Shown here one piece after another: positions 16,736 through 25,494 of a stretch of 64,000 bases of DNA. The stretch spans positions 6,454 through 70,453 of the forward strand of contig JBBECE010000036.1 in assembly GCA_040881985.1 (NCBI GenBank), written 5' to 3'. A program made the translations under genes and the position numbers. Position 1 is the stretch's first letter; every line of letters starts with the position of its first letter. The stretch is from JBBECE01 sp040881985. Lineage in GTDB: Bacteria; Pseudomonadota; Alphaproteobacteria; Rhizobiales; Devosiaceae. The notes under the pieces were generated by a model. The model had not been told where the DNA came from and did not search any database. It saw only the letters and a list, made by a program, of their open reading frames with translations.

Positions 16736-16849
16736 CCGCCAAAAAACGGCCGGAATGAAGGCGCATCGCGCGGCCTGAACGGGGCAGTTCCGCACCGCGT
16801 CCGACGGGCGAAACCCGACAAGGCCAAATAGCCGAAGGACCTCAGCCGA

Positions 16850-19684
16850 ATGGCTCTTGCCGCCCTCGCCCGGAGAATTCTCGGTTCGGTCAACGACCGG
16901 CGGCTTCGCCGTTACCAGCCCCGGGTGGACGCCATCACTGCCCTGGAGCCGGAGCTCGAGAAACTCTCCGACGACGAGTTGCGCGCCCGCACCGACGAGC
17001 TGCGCGCCCGCGTCAAAGAGGGCGCTGCGCTCGACGATCTGCTTGTGCCTGCCTTCGCCACCGTCCGCGAGGCCTCGCGGCGCACCCTTGGCCAGCGCCA
17101 TTTCGACGTCCAGCTGATGGGCGGCATGGTGCTGCATGACGGCGCCATCGCCGAGATGCGCACCGGGGAGGGCAAGACGCTTGTGGCGACCCTGCCGGTC
17201 TATCTTAACGCGCTGACCGGCCGGGGCGTGCACCTGGTCACCGTCAACGACTACCTGGCCCGCCGCGACGCCGAATGGATGGGCCAGATTTACCGCTTTC
17301 TCGGCCTGAAGGTCGGGGTCGTTGTCCACGAATCGACAGAGGCCGAGCGGCAGGAGGCCTATGGAGCGGACGTCACCTACGGCACCAACAACCAGTTCGG
17401 CTTCGACTATTTGCGCGACAATATGAAATACGCGCGCAGCCAAATGGTTCAGCACGGCCACGCCTTCGCCATTGTCGACGAAGTCGACTCTATCCTGATC
17501 GACGAGGCGCGCACCCCGCTAATCATTTCGGGTCCCTCCGAGGACCGCTCCGAGCTCTACCAGAAGGTCGATGCCTATGTTCCACGGCTCGGCGAGGGCG
17601 ATTTCGACCTCGACGAAAAGCATCGCGCCGCGACCTTCACCGACCAGGGGGTCGAACGGCTGGAGGAGTGGCTTGCCACAGACGGGGTGCTGAAGGGCGA
17701 GTCGCTTTACGACGTCGACAACGTCTCGGTCGTCCATCACCTCAATTCGGCGCTCAGGGCCCACAAGCTGTTCACCCGCGACAAGGATTACATTGTCCGC
17801 AACGGCGAGGTTGTCATCATCGATGAATTCACCGGCCGGATGATGCCCGGGCGGCGCTATTCGGAGGGGTTGCATCAGGCGATCGAGGCCAAGGAACATG
17901 TGACCATTCAGCCCGAGAACCAGACGCTGGCCACCATCACCTTCCAGAACTATTTCCGCCTCTACGACAAACTCGCCGGCATGACCGGCACCGCGGCGAC
18001 CGAGGCCGAGGAGTTCTCCAACATTTACAAGCTCGACGTGGTCTCGATCCCGACCAACGTTGCGGTCGCCCGCCTCGACGAGGAGGACGAGGTCTACCGG
18101 ACCGCCGAGGAGAAATTCAACGCTATCGCCGCCGAGGTCCTCGACTGCCAGAAGCGCGGCCAGCCGGTGCTTGTCGGCACGACCTCGATCGAGAAGTCCG
18201 AAACCCTCGCCGAACGGCTGCAAAAACGCGGCGTCAAGGACATCAAGATCCTCAACGCCCGTTACCACGAGCAGGAGGCGATGATCATCGCCGACGCCGG
18301 CGTCCCCGGGGCGGTGATGATCGCGACCAACATGGCCGGCCGCGGCACCGACATCCAGCTCGGCGGCAATTTCGACATGCGCGTCGCCGGCCAGACCGTG
18401 GGGATGGAAGCCGAGGAAAAAGCCAGCAAGGTCTTGGAGGTCAGGGCCCGGATCGACGCCGACAAAAAAGCGGCTATCGCGGCCGGCGGGCTCTATGTCA
18501 TCGGCACCGAGCGGCACGAATCCCGGCGCATCGACAACCAGTTGCGCGGCCGGTCGGGCCGTCAGGGCGACCCCGGGCGCTCAAAATTTTACGTCTCGCT
18601 GCAGGACGACTTGATGCGGATTTTCACCCCCGACCGGATGGATTCGATGCTGACCAGTCTCGGACTTGAGGAAGGCGAAGCCATCGCCCATCCCTGGGTC
18701 ACCAAGGCGCTCGAACGCGCCCAGGCCAAGGTCGAGGCGCGCAACTTCGACATCCGCAAGAACATTCTGAAGTTCGACGACGTGATGAACGATCAGCGCA
18801 AGGTGATCTTCGAGCAGCGGCTCGAGCTGATGGACGACGAAAGCGTCACCGAAACCATCGCCGAGATGCGCCACGACGTGGTGGGCGCCATCCTCGCCAC
18901 CGCCATCCCGCCCCGCTCCTATCCCGAGCAATGGGACGCCGAGGGCCTCGCCAAGGCCGCCAGGGCCCGCCTCAATGTCGAGGCCCCGATCGCCCAATGG
19001 GCCGACGAGGAAGGCATCGACGAGGAGATCGTCCGCGAGCGCTTGACCGCGCTTGCTGACGAGGCCGCCGAAAAGAAGGCCGCGAGTTACCCGCCGGGCC
19101 TCATGCAGCAGGTCGAAAAGTCGATCCTGCTGCAGAGTCTCGACGCGCTCTGGCGCGAGCATCTGATGATGCTCGATCATCTGAGCAAGGTCATTCACTG
19201 GCGCGGCGTCGCCCAGCGCGATCCGCTTAACGAATACAAGCAGGAGGCTTACCAGCTCTTCGAGGCGCTGTTGCAGGGCCTGCGCGACGCGGTGGTCACC
19301 CAGCTCGCCCATGTGCAGATCCAGTTGCGGCCCCCCGCCCCGCAAGCCCCCGATCCGGCGACGCTCGAGGAACACCATATCGACCCGCTGTCGGGCGCCG
19401 ACGACGCGGTCCCGATGCCCCCGCCGATGCCGCGCCGCGCCCCGGCAATGGCCGGGCTCGGCGGGCCGGGCCTCGCCTCGGCAACCGGGCTCAGGGCGCG
19501 CCCCGCGCCTCCGCCGGGGTTGGCGCCGCGTCCGGCCCCGAACGGCGCCGCCGCTGCCGCCTCAAGCGCCGCCATGGGCGAGATCGATCCAAAAAATCCC
19601 GCGAGCTGGGGCAAGGTCGGGCGCAACGCCCCTTGCCCCTGCTGGTCGGGCAAGAAATACAAGCATTGCCACGGGGCGTTCTGA
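16850..19684 (+). CDS. secA: Preprotein translocase ATPase SecA
   Basis: SecA drives proteins through the SecYEG channel by ATP hydrolysis. The 944-residue protein is full length, with Walker A MRTGEGKTLVATLP, DEVDSILIDEARTPL (motif II), the preprotein-crosslinking domain, NMAGRGTDIQLGGNF and RSGRQGDPG of the second ATPase fold, helical scaffold, and a C-terminal Pro/Ala linker. The terminal SEC-C zinc motif reads CPCWSGKKYKHCHG, with Trp where Gly is usual; the three Cys and His are kept. The start follows GAAGGA. It is divergent from the isomerase gene. Confidence 0.98.
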   Translation: MALAALARRILGSVNDRRLRRYQPRVDAITALEPELEKLSDDELRARTDELRARVKEGAALDDLLVPAFATVREASRRTLGQRHFDVQLMGGMVLHDGAIAEMRTGEGKTLVATLPVYLNALTGRGVHLVTVNDYLARRDAEWMGQIYRFLGLKVGVVVHESTEAERQEAYGADVTYGTNNQFGFDYLRDNMKYARSQMVQHGHAFAIVDEVDSILIDEARTPLIISGPSEDRSELYQKVDAYVPRLGEGDFDLDEKHRAATFTDQGVERLEEWLATDGVLKGESLYDVDNVSVVHHLNSALRAHKLFTRDKDYIVRNGEVVIIDEFTGRMMPGRRYSEGLHQAIEAKEHVTIQPENQTLATITFQNYFRLYDKLAGMTGTAATEAEEFSNIYKLDVVSIPTNVAVARLDEEDEVYRTAEEKFNAIAAEVLDCQKRGQPVLVGTTSIEKSETLAERLQKRGVKDIKILNARYHEQEAMIIADAGVPGAVMIATNMAGRGTDIQLGGNFDMRVAGQTVGMEAEEKASKVLEVRARIDADKKAAIAAGGLYVIGTERHESRRIDNQLRGRSGRQGDPGRSKFYVSLQDDLMRIFTPDRMDSMLTSLGLEEGEAIAHPWVTKALERAQAKVEARNFDIRKNILKFDDVMNDQRKVIFEQRLELMDDESVTETIAEMRHDVVGAILATAIPPRSYPEQWDAEGLAKAARARLNVEAPIAQWADEEGIDEEIVRERLTALADEAAEKKAASYPPGLMQQVEKSILLQSLDALWREHLMMLDHLSKVIHWRGVAQRDPLNEYKQEAYQLFEALLQGLRDAVVTQLAHVQIQLRPPAPQAPDPATLEEHHIDPLSGADDAVPMPPPMPRRAPAMAGLGGPGLASATGLRARPAPPPGLAPRPAPNGAAAAASSAAMGEIDPKNPASWGKVGRNAPCPCWSGKKYKHCHGAF

Positions 19685-19697
19685 GGGCAACTCGGCG

Positions 19698-19726
19698 AAA
19701 AAAAAGCGAAAGGGCCCAGCGGGCCC
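19698..19726 (-). terminator. Rho-independent terminator after the outer-membrane protein gene
   Basis: On the minus strand GGGCCC-GCT-GGGCCC forms a 6-bp hairpin followed by TTTCGC and eight T. It lies about 25 bases after the stop of the barrel protein gene. It also sits just downstream of secA but lacks a T-run in that direction. Confidence 0.7.
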
Positions 19727-19751
19727 CGTCACATGTCGCGCGTGCACGCTG

Positions 19752-20276
19752 TCAGTTGAAGTGCCAGACTGGCCCGAATTTCACGGCTTGATAGGCGCCG
19801 CTGCCAGAGAGGCGGAACTCGGCCTGATACTGTCCGCGCAGGCTGAGATTCTCGGAGACGGCAAATTCGGCTCCCGCCCCCGCGATGCCAAACCAAACAG
19901 CGCCGTCGATGACGACGCCGATACCAGCGGTGCCGTACAGCAGCAGATCATCGCTCACCAGCACACCGAGACGGCCGGTCTTCTGCCACCAGAAATAGTT
20001 GCTGAACGGCGCGCCGAAATTGTAGTCCTGCTCGAACCCGAGCATGTCCTCGATGCCAAAGACGAGATCGCCACTGCGCCATTCGTAACCGACAAGCTTG
20101 TAGACGCCGAGGAAGTGATAGTCGGCGAAGTTGGTCCCGACCTGGACGCCAACACTGCCCAAAACGCCGGCATAGAATCCCGTCCAGTCGACCGCTTGAG
20201 CGCTCGACGTCATCGCCCCGCCCATCAACGCGCTCGCAGCGACCGCCGACGACAAAAGATGCTTGAAATTTCCCAT
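19752..20276 (-). CDS. Outer-membrane beta-barrel protein
   Basis: This is a 174-residue exported protein of unknown specific role. From MGNFKHLLSSAVAASALMGG it has a signal peptide ending near SSAQA, then VDWTGFYAGVLGSVGVQ, the WTGFYxG motif of rhizobial Omp25/Omp31-like porin-type barrels. The remainder alternates hydrophobic and polar residues and ends in an aromatic-rich strand (FGPVWHFN), as outer-membrane barrels do. It is short for an eight-strand Omp25-like protein. An upstream in-frame start adds 14 residues and is less likely. Confidence 0.8.
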   Translation of the reverse strand: MGNFKHLLSSAVAASALMGGAMTSSAQAVDWTGFYAGVLGSVGVQVGTNFADYHFLGVYKLVGYEWRSGDLVFGIEDMLGFEQDYNFGAPFSNYFWWQKTGRLGVLVSDDLLLYGTAGIGVVIDGAVWFGIAGAGAEFAVSENLSLRGQYQAEFRLSGSGAYQAVKFGPVWHFN

Positions 20277-20364
20277 GGTCCCCACCGGACGCAATTCGCC
20301 CTGCGACGAACTTAACAAGGACCTCGACCCTTGTCATCCGAAGGGTTGGGGCAGCTCACCGGAT

Positions 20365-21420
20365 TCAGCTGTAGCGGGCGGGCCGGGGCGGGGGGACCGG
20401 GGCGGTCGGATCGTCGACCGGAGGCGACCCGGAGCCGCCGCCTAAGAATCCACTGAAGAAGGCGCCGATCTGACCGGTGAAACTTGTAACCGCCTCCCGG
20501 CGCTCGGCCGCCGCCGCCTCGAGTTCGAGCCGGCGCTGCTCCGCCGCCGCCGCATCGGCGATGCGCAGCGCCTCGGCTTCCGCCGCCAGCCGCTCGGCCT
20601 CGGCGCGGACGGCGATCGCCGCGGTCAACGCGCTCGCGTCGGCCTGCTGCAGCGAGGCGAGACGCAGCCGCGACCCATCGCTCATCGTCGAGGGCCCGCA
20701 CCCCGATTCGGTGTTGAATGCGTATTTGGGGCCGCACACGTCCCAGCCGGGCGGCTCGCCGGTCACTTCGGTGATGTCGTAGCCGAGCTTGAGATTGTTC
20801 CAGAAGGAGAGGTTCGGATCGTCCTCGAATTCGGCGAAATTCTCTGCGGTCATCCGGAACGGGAACACCTGCGCCTGGAACGAGCGGTTGCCGCCGGCGA
20901 ATGTCTCCCGGGCCAGCGCATAGATTTCCTCGATTTGCTCGTTGGTCATGGCGTAGCAGCCGCGCGACGAGCAGTCGCCGTGCACCATGATGTTCGAACC
21001 GTCGCGCCCAAGCGACCGGTCGAATTGGTTGGGAAACCCGAGATTGATGGCGAGGTGATATTGCGAGCGCGGATTGAGCAGCCCGAGGGTGATCGTGTAG
21101 AAGCCTTCCGGGGTCTGCCGGTCGCCTTCGCTGATCTTCGGACCGAGTTCTCCCGACCAGGCACAAATCTCGTAAATGTCGAAGAGCTTGTATGAACCCG
21201 CCGTGGTTTTTTTCCAGACCTCGAGCTGCGATTCGCGCTTGTAGATGCGCATCAGCATCGGGGCACCGGGCGAGGAGCCCATCCGTGCGAGCTTGGTTGT
21301 CGCTGCCTGAGACAGCGGGATATTGCCGCGATCGCCCTCGAATCCGGTGGTGCAGCCGAAGACCGCCACAAGCAACGCGATTGCGGCAACCGATCTGATG
21401 GCGGCCCTGATCATCCCCAC
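20365..21420 (-). CDS. YafK-type L,D-transpeptidase family lipoprotein
   Basis: L,D-transpeptidases make or break 3-3 crosslinks or lipoprotein links in peptidoglycan. The 351-residue protein has a lipoprotein signal with VAVFGC near residue 23. Its YkuD-like domain contains MRIYKRESQLEVWKK, ISEGDRQTPEGFYTI and the catalytic HGDCSSRGCYAM. YafK/DpaA-type enzymes hydrolyse the Lpp link in E. coli. The C-terminal third is an Ala/Glu-rich coiled coil plus a Pro-rich tail, absent from short family members. Confidence 0.88.
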   Translation of the reverse strand: MGMIRAAIRSVAAIALLVAVFGCTTGFEGDRGNIPLSQAATTKLARMGSSPGAPMLMRIYKRESQLEVWKKTTAGSYKLFDIYEICAWSGELGPKISEGDRQTPEGFYTITLGLLNPRSQYHLAINLGFPNQFDRSLGRDGSNIMVHGDCSSRGCYAMTNEQIEEIYALARETFAGGNRSFQAQVFPFRMTAENFAEFEDDPNLSFWNNLKLGYDITEVTGEPPGWDVCGPKYAFNTESGCGPSTMSDGSRLRLASLQQADASALTAAIAVRAEAERLAAEAEALRIADAAAAEQRRLELEAAAAERREAVTSFTGQIGAFFSGFLGGGSGSPPVDDPTAPVPPPRPARYS

Positions 21421-21542
21421 CCTCGTCGAACCTGAGTTTACTTAGCGTAAAGCAAACTGGTTACCGCGCCGCAAACGCGAGAAACGCTCAAATCCTTGTC
21501 CGCACTGTGGCGAAGGCCCGCGCGCTCGCGTTTGAGTGACGC

Positions 21543-22502
21543 TCAGACCGCCGCCTGACCCATTTTCAGGAACTTGTCGCGCCGGTGCTCGCGGATTTCG
21601 GCGCGCCCCTTATTGCCCGAGAAATTCTCCAGAAAGTCGGCGATTTCGCGACGGGTCGCCTCGATCGCCTCCTGCGGACGCCGATGGGCACCCCCGACCG
21701 GTTCGGGCACGATTCCGTCGATCACCCCCAGATGCAAGAGGTCCAGGGCGGTGATTTTCATGGCGTTGGCGGCTTCCTGGGCCTTCGCCGCGTCGCGCCA
21801 GAGGATCGAGGCGGCGCCTTCCGGCGAGATCACCGAATAGACCGCGTGCTCGAGCATCAAAACCTTATTGGCGGTGGCGATGGCGATGGCTCCGCCCGAG
21901 CCGCCCTCCCCGATAACGATTGCGAGGTTCGGCACCCCGAGATCGAGGCATTTCTCGGTCGAGCGCGCAATGGCTTCCGCCTGACCGCGTTCCTCCGCCC
22001 CGATGCCCGGATAGGCCCCCTTGGTGTCGACAAAGGCGATGACCGGCAGGCTGAACCGGTCGGCCATGTCCATGACCCTGACCGCCTTGCGGTAGCCTTC
22101 CGGCCGGGCGAGGCCAAAATTGTGCCGGAGCCGGGTCTCCGTCGTCGAGCCCTGTTCCTGGCCGATGACCGCAACCGGCCTGCCCTCGAACCGGCCGAGC
22201 CCGGCGACGATCGCCGCGTCCTCGGCGAACTTGCGATCGCCCGCGAGCGGGGTGAATTCGGTCAGAAGCGCCGCCGCGTAATCGGAAAAATGCGGCCGCG
22301 CCGGATGTCGGGCGACCTGCATCTTCTGCCACGGGCTGAGCTTCTTGTAGATATCCTTGAGCGCTTCTTCGGCGCGCTCCTCGAGGCGGCGGACCTCGTC
22401 GTCGATCTCGACCGCCTGGCCGCTTTGGGCCAGCGCTTTGAGCTCGGCGACCTTGCCCTGCAGGTCCGCCACCGGCTTTTCGAAATCGAGATAGGACGGC
22501 AT
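21543..22502 (-). CDS. accA: Acetyl-CoA carboxylase carboxyltransferase subunit alpha
   Basis: AccA with AccD transfers carboxyl from biotin to acetyl-CoA, making malonyl-CoA for fatty acid synthesis. The 319-residue protein has the family start MPSYLDFEKPVADLQGKV, the helical lead, PEGYRKAVRVMDMADRF, VDTKGAYPGIGAEERGQAEA, and IGEGGSGGAIAIATANKV. Length is normal. The accD gene is not in this window. It lies downstream of xerD on the same strand. Confidence 0.97.
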   Translation of the reverse strand: MPSYLDFEKPVADLQGKVAELKALAQSGQAVEIDDEVRRLEERAEEALKDIYKKLSPWQKMQVARHPARPHFSDYAAALLTEFTPLAGDRKFAEDAAIVAGLGRFEGRPVAVIGQEQGSTTETRLRHNFGLARPEGYRKAVRVMDMADRFSLPVIAFVDTKGAYPGIGAEERGQAEAIARSTEKCLDLGVPNLAIVIGEGGSGGAIAIATANKVLMLEHAVYSVISPEGAASILWRDAAKAQEAANAMKITALDLLHLGVIDGIVPEPVGGAHRRPQEAIEATRREIADFLENFSGNKGRAEIREHRRDKFLKMGQAAV

Positions 22503-22562
22503 CGAACCCTTTGCGCCCTCAAGCGTTGAGGGGGCGGAAAGTGGCGATTGGCCAAGCCGATG

Positions 22563-23498
22563 TCAAGATTTTCGCCCTTCATCGGCAAGCGGATGGGCGT
22601 CATTTACGAGCCGGCTCAGCCGCTCGTCGAGCACATGGGTGTAGATCTGGGTGCTTGAAATATCGGCGTGGCCGAGCAGCATTTGCACCACCCGCAAATC
22701 GGCGCCCCGCTGCAACAAATGGCTCGCAAACGCGTGCCTCAACACGTGCGGAGAGACTTTGGCGGAGGGCAGCCCGGCGCGCCCGGCCAACTCCTTGAGC
22801 TCGCGGGCGAGAACTTGCCGGCTCAAATGCCCGCCCGTCCCCCCGGATGCAAAGAGATACCGGCCGGGCGGCAAGCTTGCGAGCCAGGTCCGCACGGCTT
22901 GGCGCGCTTTTTCATTGAGCGGCACGATCCGCTCCTTGCCGCCCTTGCCCCTGACCGAGAGCATTTCGGCATTGCCGGCAACCGAAGCACGCGGCAGCCC
23001 GACCAGTTCGGAGACCCGCATCCCCGTCGCGTAAAGCATCTCCAGCATGACATGCAGGCGCCGCGACCTCGCCTGTTTCGCCGGGCTGGCGGTCGCCTCG
23101 TCCGCTTCGCCCTCGGCCAGCCCCAGCAGCCGGTCGACTTCCTCGATGCTCATGATCTTGGGCAGCGCCGGTGCTCGCTTCGGGGTCGGCACGATCCGCG
23201 TCGGATCGTCGGCGCGCACCCCGTCGGAGACGAGAAACCGGTGGAACTGCCGGATCGCGCTCAAGTGCCGGGCGGCGCTCGCGGCGCCGAGCCCGCTCCC
23301 CTTGAGCGAGCCGACATAGGCCGAGATCTTGTCGCGGCCGGCGGTAGTTGGCGCCTCGCCTGTCCGGGCAAGATCGGTGCAATAGTCGACGAGGTCTCCC
23401 CGATAGGCGTCGAGCGTGTTGGCGCTGGCGCCCCGTTCGGCGCTCATCATTTCGAGAAACGCCTCGATCAACGCCGCGCCCGGCACCGGGCTCGTCAT
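22563..23498 (-). CDS. xerD: Site-specific tyrosine recombinase XerD
   Basis: XerD with XerC resolves chromosome dimers at dif under FtsK control. From MTSPVPGAALIEAFLEMMSA the protein is 311 residues: an N-terminal core-binding domain (about 1-100) and the catalytic domain with Arg in ATGMRVSELVGL, HVLRHAFASHLLQRGA (HxxR) and GHADISSTQIYTHV (His and nucleophile Tyr). Chromosomal position between accA and aroK is conserved in Hyphomicrobiales and argues for the housekeeping XerD rather than a phage integrase. Its start overlaps the upstream small gene by 4 bases. Confidence 0.95.
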   Translation of the reverse strand: MTSPVPGAALIEAFLEMMSAERGASANTLDAYRGDLVDYCTDLARTGEAPTTAGRDKISAYVGSLKGSGLGAASAARHLSAIRQFHRFLVSDGVRADDPTRIVPTPKRAPALPKIMSIEEVDRLLGLAEGEADEATASPAKQARSRRLHVMLEMLYATGMRVSELVGLPRASVAGNAEMLSVRGKGGKERIVPLNEKARQAVRTWLASLPPGRYLFASGGTGGHLSRQVLARELKELAGRAGLPSAKVSPHVLRHAFASHLLQRGADLRVVQMLLGHADISSTQIYTHVLDERLSRLVNDAHPLADEGRKS

Positions 23499-23644
23499 GG
23501 CTGCTCGAACAGGTCGCGCGCCGGAATCCGCTCGCTCATCTCGCGCTGGTTGGGCTCCACGAAGATCGTCAGCGCGATCATCGACCCGTAGATCAGCGCC
23601 GCGATGAAGGCCAACAGCACCACGAACCGGATGAGCGTCGGCAT
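23495..23644 (-). CDS. Conserved small single-span membrane protein
   Basis: This 49-residue protein starts MPTLIRFVVLLAFIAALIYG, a single hydrophobic helix, followed by EPNQREMSERIPARDL. I recall similar small proteins upstream of xerD and divergent from aroK in other Hyphomicrobiales, with the same EPxQREM phrase, but no function is known. The stop overlaps the xerD start (ATGA), suggesting co-translation. It is too short for many gene finders. Confidence 0.75.
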   Translation of the reverse strand: MPTLIRFVVLLAFIAALIYGSMIALTIFVEPNQREMSERIPARDLFEQP

Positions 23645-23776
23645 CAGCAACCATGTTCCATGACGGCGCGGACTGTCGCCGATTTGCCGCCCCCATTCAA
23701 GCGCGGCGCCCCGGATTGTCTTGACAGAAGCGGGGCGGAACGCTTGAACCCCTCTGACCCATCTTCGGAGGCAGGC

Positions 23777-24379
23777 GTGGCCACCAGTCGCCCGGATGCC
23801 GGCGCCACCGCGTCGGTCCGGCAATTTGTGATCGACCAGCTCGGCGACAAGCCGCTGGTGCTGGTCGGCATGATGGGCGCCGGCAAGACCACGGTCGGCC
23901 GGCGGCTGGCGAGCCAGCTCGGCTTCACGTTCATCGATTCCGATGCCGAGGTCGAGAAGGCCGCCGGCATGCCGATCACCGAATTCTTTGCGCTCCACGG
24001 GGAGGCCGAGTTCCGGGCCGGAGAGGCGCGCGTCATGGCGAGGATCCTCAGGGAAGGCCGTACCGTGGTCGCGACCGGGGGCGGAATACTCCTCCATCCC
24101 GACACCCGGCGCCTCGTTGCCGGGACCGCGGTCTCGGTCTGGCTCAAGGCCGATGCGGACCTGCTCTTCGCCCGCGTCTCGCGCCGCGACACCCGTCCAC
24201 TGCTGAAGACCGAGGATCCGCGCGCCACCCTCGAGAAACTGATCGAGGAGCGCTATCCGGTCTATGCGACAGCCAACGTCACCGTGACCTCGCGCGACGT
24301 GCCGCACGAGCAGGTCGCCGAAACCATCATCGCCGAGCTTGCGCGCTATTTCGAAGCCGACAAGGCGACGGGCTCATGA
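23777..24379 (+). CDS. aroK: Shikimate kinase
   Basis: Shikimate kinase phosphorylates shikimate in aromatic amino acid synthesis. The chosen GTG (23777) has a GGAGG site 6 bases before it and gives a 200-residue protein. Walker A is GMMGAGKTTVG (31-41); FIDSDAEVEKAAGM binds shikimate, and RDTRPLL is the lid. An N-terminal extension of about 25 residues precedes the kinase, as often seen in Hyphomicrobiales. It overlaps aroB by 4 bases. Confidence 0.95.
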   Translation: MATSRPDAGATASVRQFVIDQLGDKPLVLVGMMGAGKTTVGRRLASQLGFTFIDSDAEVEKAAGMPITEFFALHGEAEFRAGEARVMARILREGRTVVATGGGILLHPDTRRLVAGTAVSVWLKADADLLFARVSRRDTRPLLKTEDPRATLEKLIEERYPVYATANVTVTSRDVPHEQVAETIIAELARYFEADKATGS

Positions 24380-25494
24380 AGGGCGACCTCTCCCGCACCG
24401 TGAGAATCGAGCTCGGACCGCGCTCCTACGACATTTTGATCGCGCCCGACGGCATCGGCGAGCTCGGCGCGCGGCTCGCACGAATGTTTCCCGGCCGCCG
24501 CTATGGCATCGTCACCGACGCGAACGTCGCCAGGGCGCAATTACCGCGCCTCGTCGCCTCGCTGGATAAGGCCGGCCTGTCGCATGAAACGATCATCGTA
24601 CCGGCCGGCGAAAAATCGAAGAGTTTTGCACCGCTTGAGACCGTGGTTGACGGCTTGCTAGGTGCGAAACTGGAACGCGGAGATATCGTGTTGGCGTTGG
24701 GCGGCGGGGTGATCGGCGACCTGGCCGGTTTCGCCGCGGCCATCGCCCGGCGCGGCATGGATTTCGTGCAAATTCCGACCTCGCTTCTTGCCCAAGTCGA
24801 CTCTTCAGTCGGCGGCAAGACCGGAATCAATTCGCCCCGCGGCAAAAATCTTGTTGGCGCCTTCCACCAGCCGCGCCTGGTCGTTGCCGATCTCGCCGCC
24901 CTCGACACTTTGCCCCTGCGGCAGTTCCGCGCCGGCTATGCCGAGATCGCCAAGCATGCGCTGATCGACGACGCCGGCCTGTTTGCCTGGCTCGAGGCCA
25001 ATCTCAAACCGATCTTCTCGGGCGGGCCGGCCCGCGCCGAAGCCATCGCCCGCTCCTGCGCCGCCAAGGCGCGCTTCGTCGCCGAGGACGAGCGCGAAAC
25101 CGGCCGCCGGGCGCTGCTTAATCTTGGCCACACGTTTGGCCACGCGCTGGAAGCGGCGGCGGGCTATTCGGAACGATTGCTGCATGGCGAAGCGGTCGCG
25201 ATCGGCTGCGTCCTCGCCCACCGGTTCTCCGCCTCCCTCGACCTAGCCCCCGCCGTCGATGCCGACCGCGTCGCCGCCCATTTCAAGGCGGCCGGCTTGC
25301 CGATGAGAATCGCGGCAATCCAGGGCGATCCCCCGTCGGCCGCCGAACTCATGGAGCTGATCGCCCAGGACAAGAAAGTCAGCCGCGGGTCGCTGACCTT
25401 CATCCTCACAAGGGGCATCGGGCAGGCTTTTATTGCCCGCGACATCCCGGCCGCCAAGGTCGCCGCTTTCCTCGCCAGCGAGGTTTCGCGATGA
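24376..25494 (+). CDS. aroB: 3-dehydroquinate synthase
   Basis: AroB converts DAHP to 3-dehydroquinate, the second shikimate-pathway step, with NAD and a metal ion. The 372-residue protein shows PAGEKSKSF, ALGGGVIGDLAGFAAA, the active-site stretch QVDSSVGGKTGINSPRGKN, and the metal-binding NLGHTFGHALE. Length is normal. It overlaps aroK and the CorC-like gene by 4 bases each, so the three are one operon. Confidence 0.97.
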   Translation: MKGDLSRTVRIELGPRSYDILIAPDGIGELGARLARMFPGRRYGIVTDANVARAQLPRLVASLDKAGLSHETIIVPAGEKSKSFAPLETVVDGLLGAKLERGDIVLALGGGVIGDLAGFAAAIARRGMDFVQIPTSLLAQVDSSVGGKTGINSPRGKNLVGAFHQPRLVVADLAALDTLPLRQFRAGYAEIAKHALIDDAGLFAWLEANLKPIFSGGPARAEAIARSCAAKARFVAEDERETGRRALLNLGHTFGHALEAAAGYSERLLHGEAVAIGCVLAHRFSASLDLAPAVDADRVAAHFKAAGLPMRIAAIQGDPPSAAELMELIAQDKKVSRGSLTFILTRGIGQAFIARDIPAAKVAAFLASEVSR

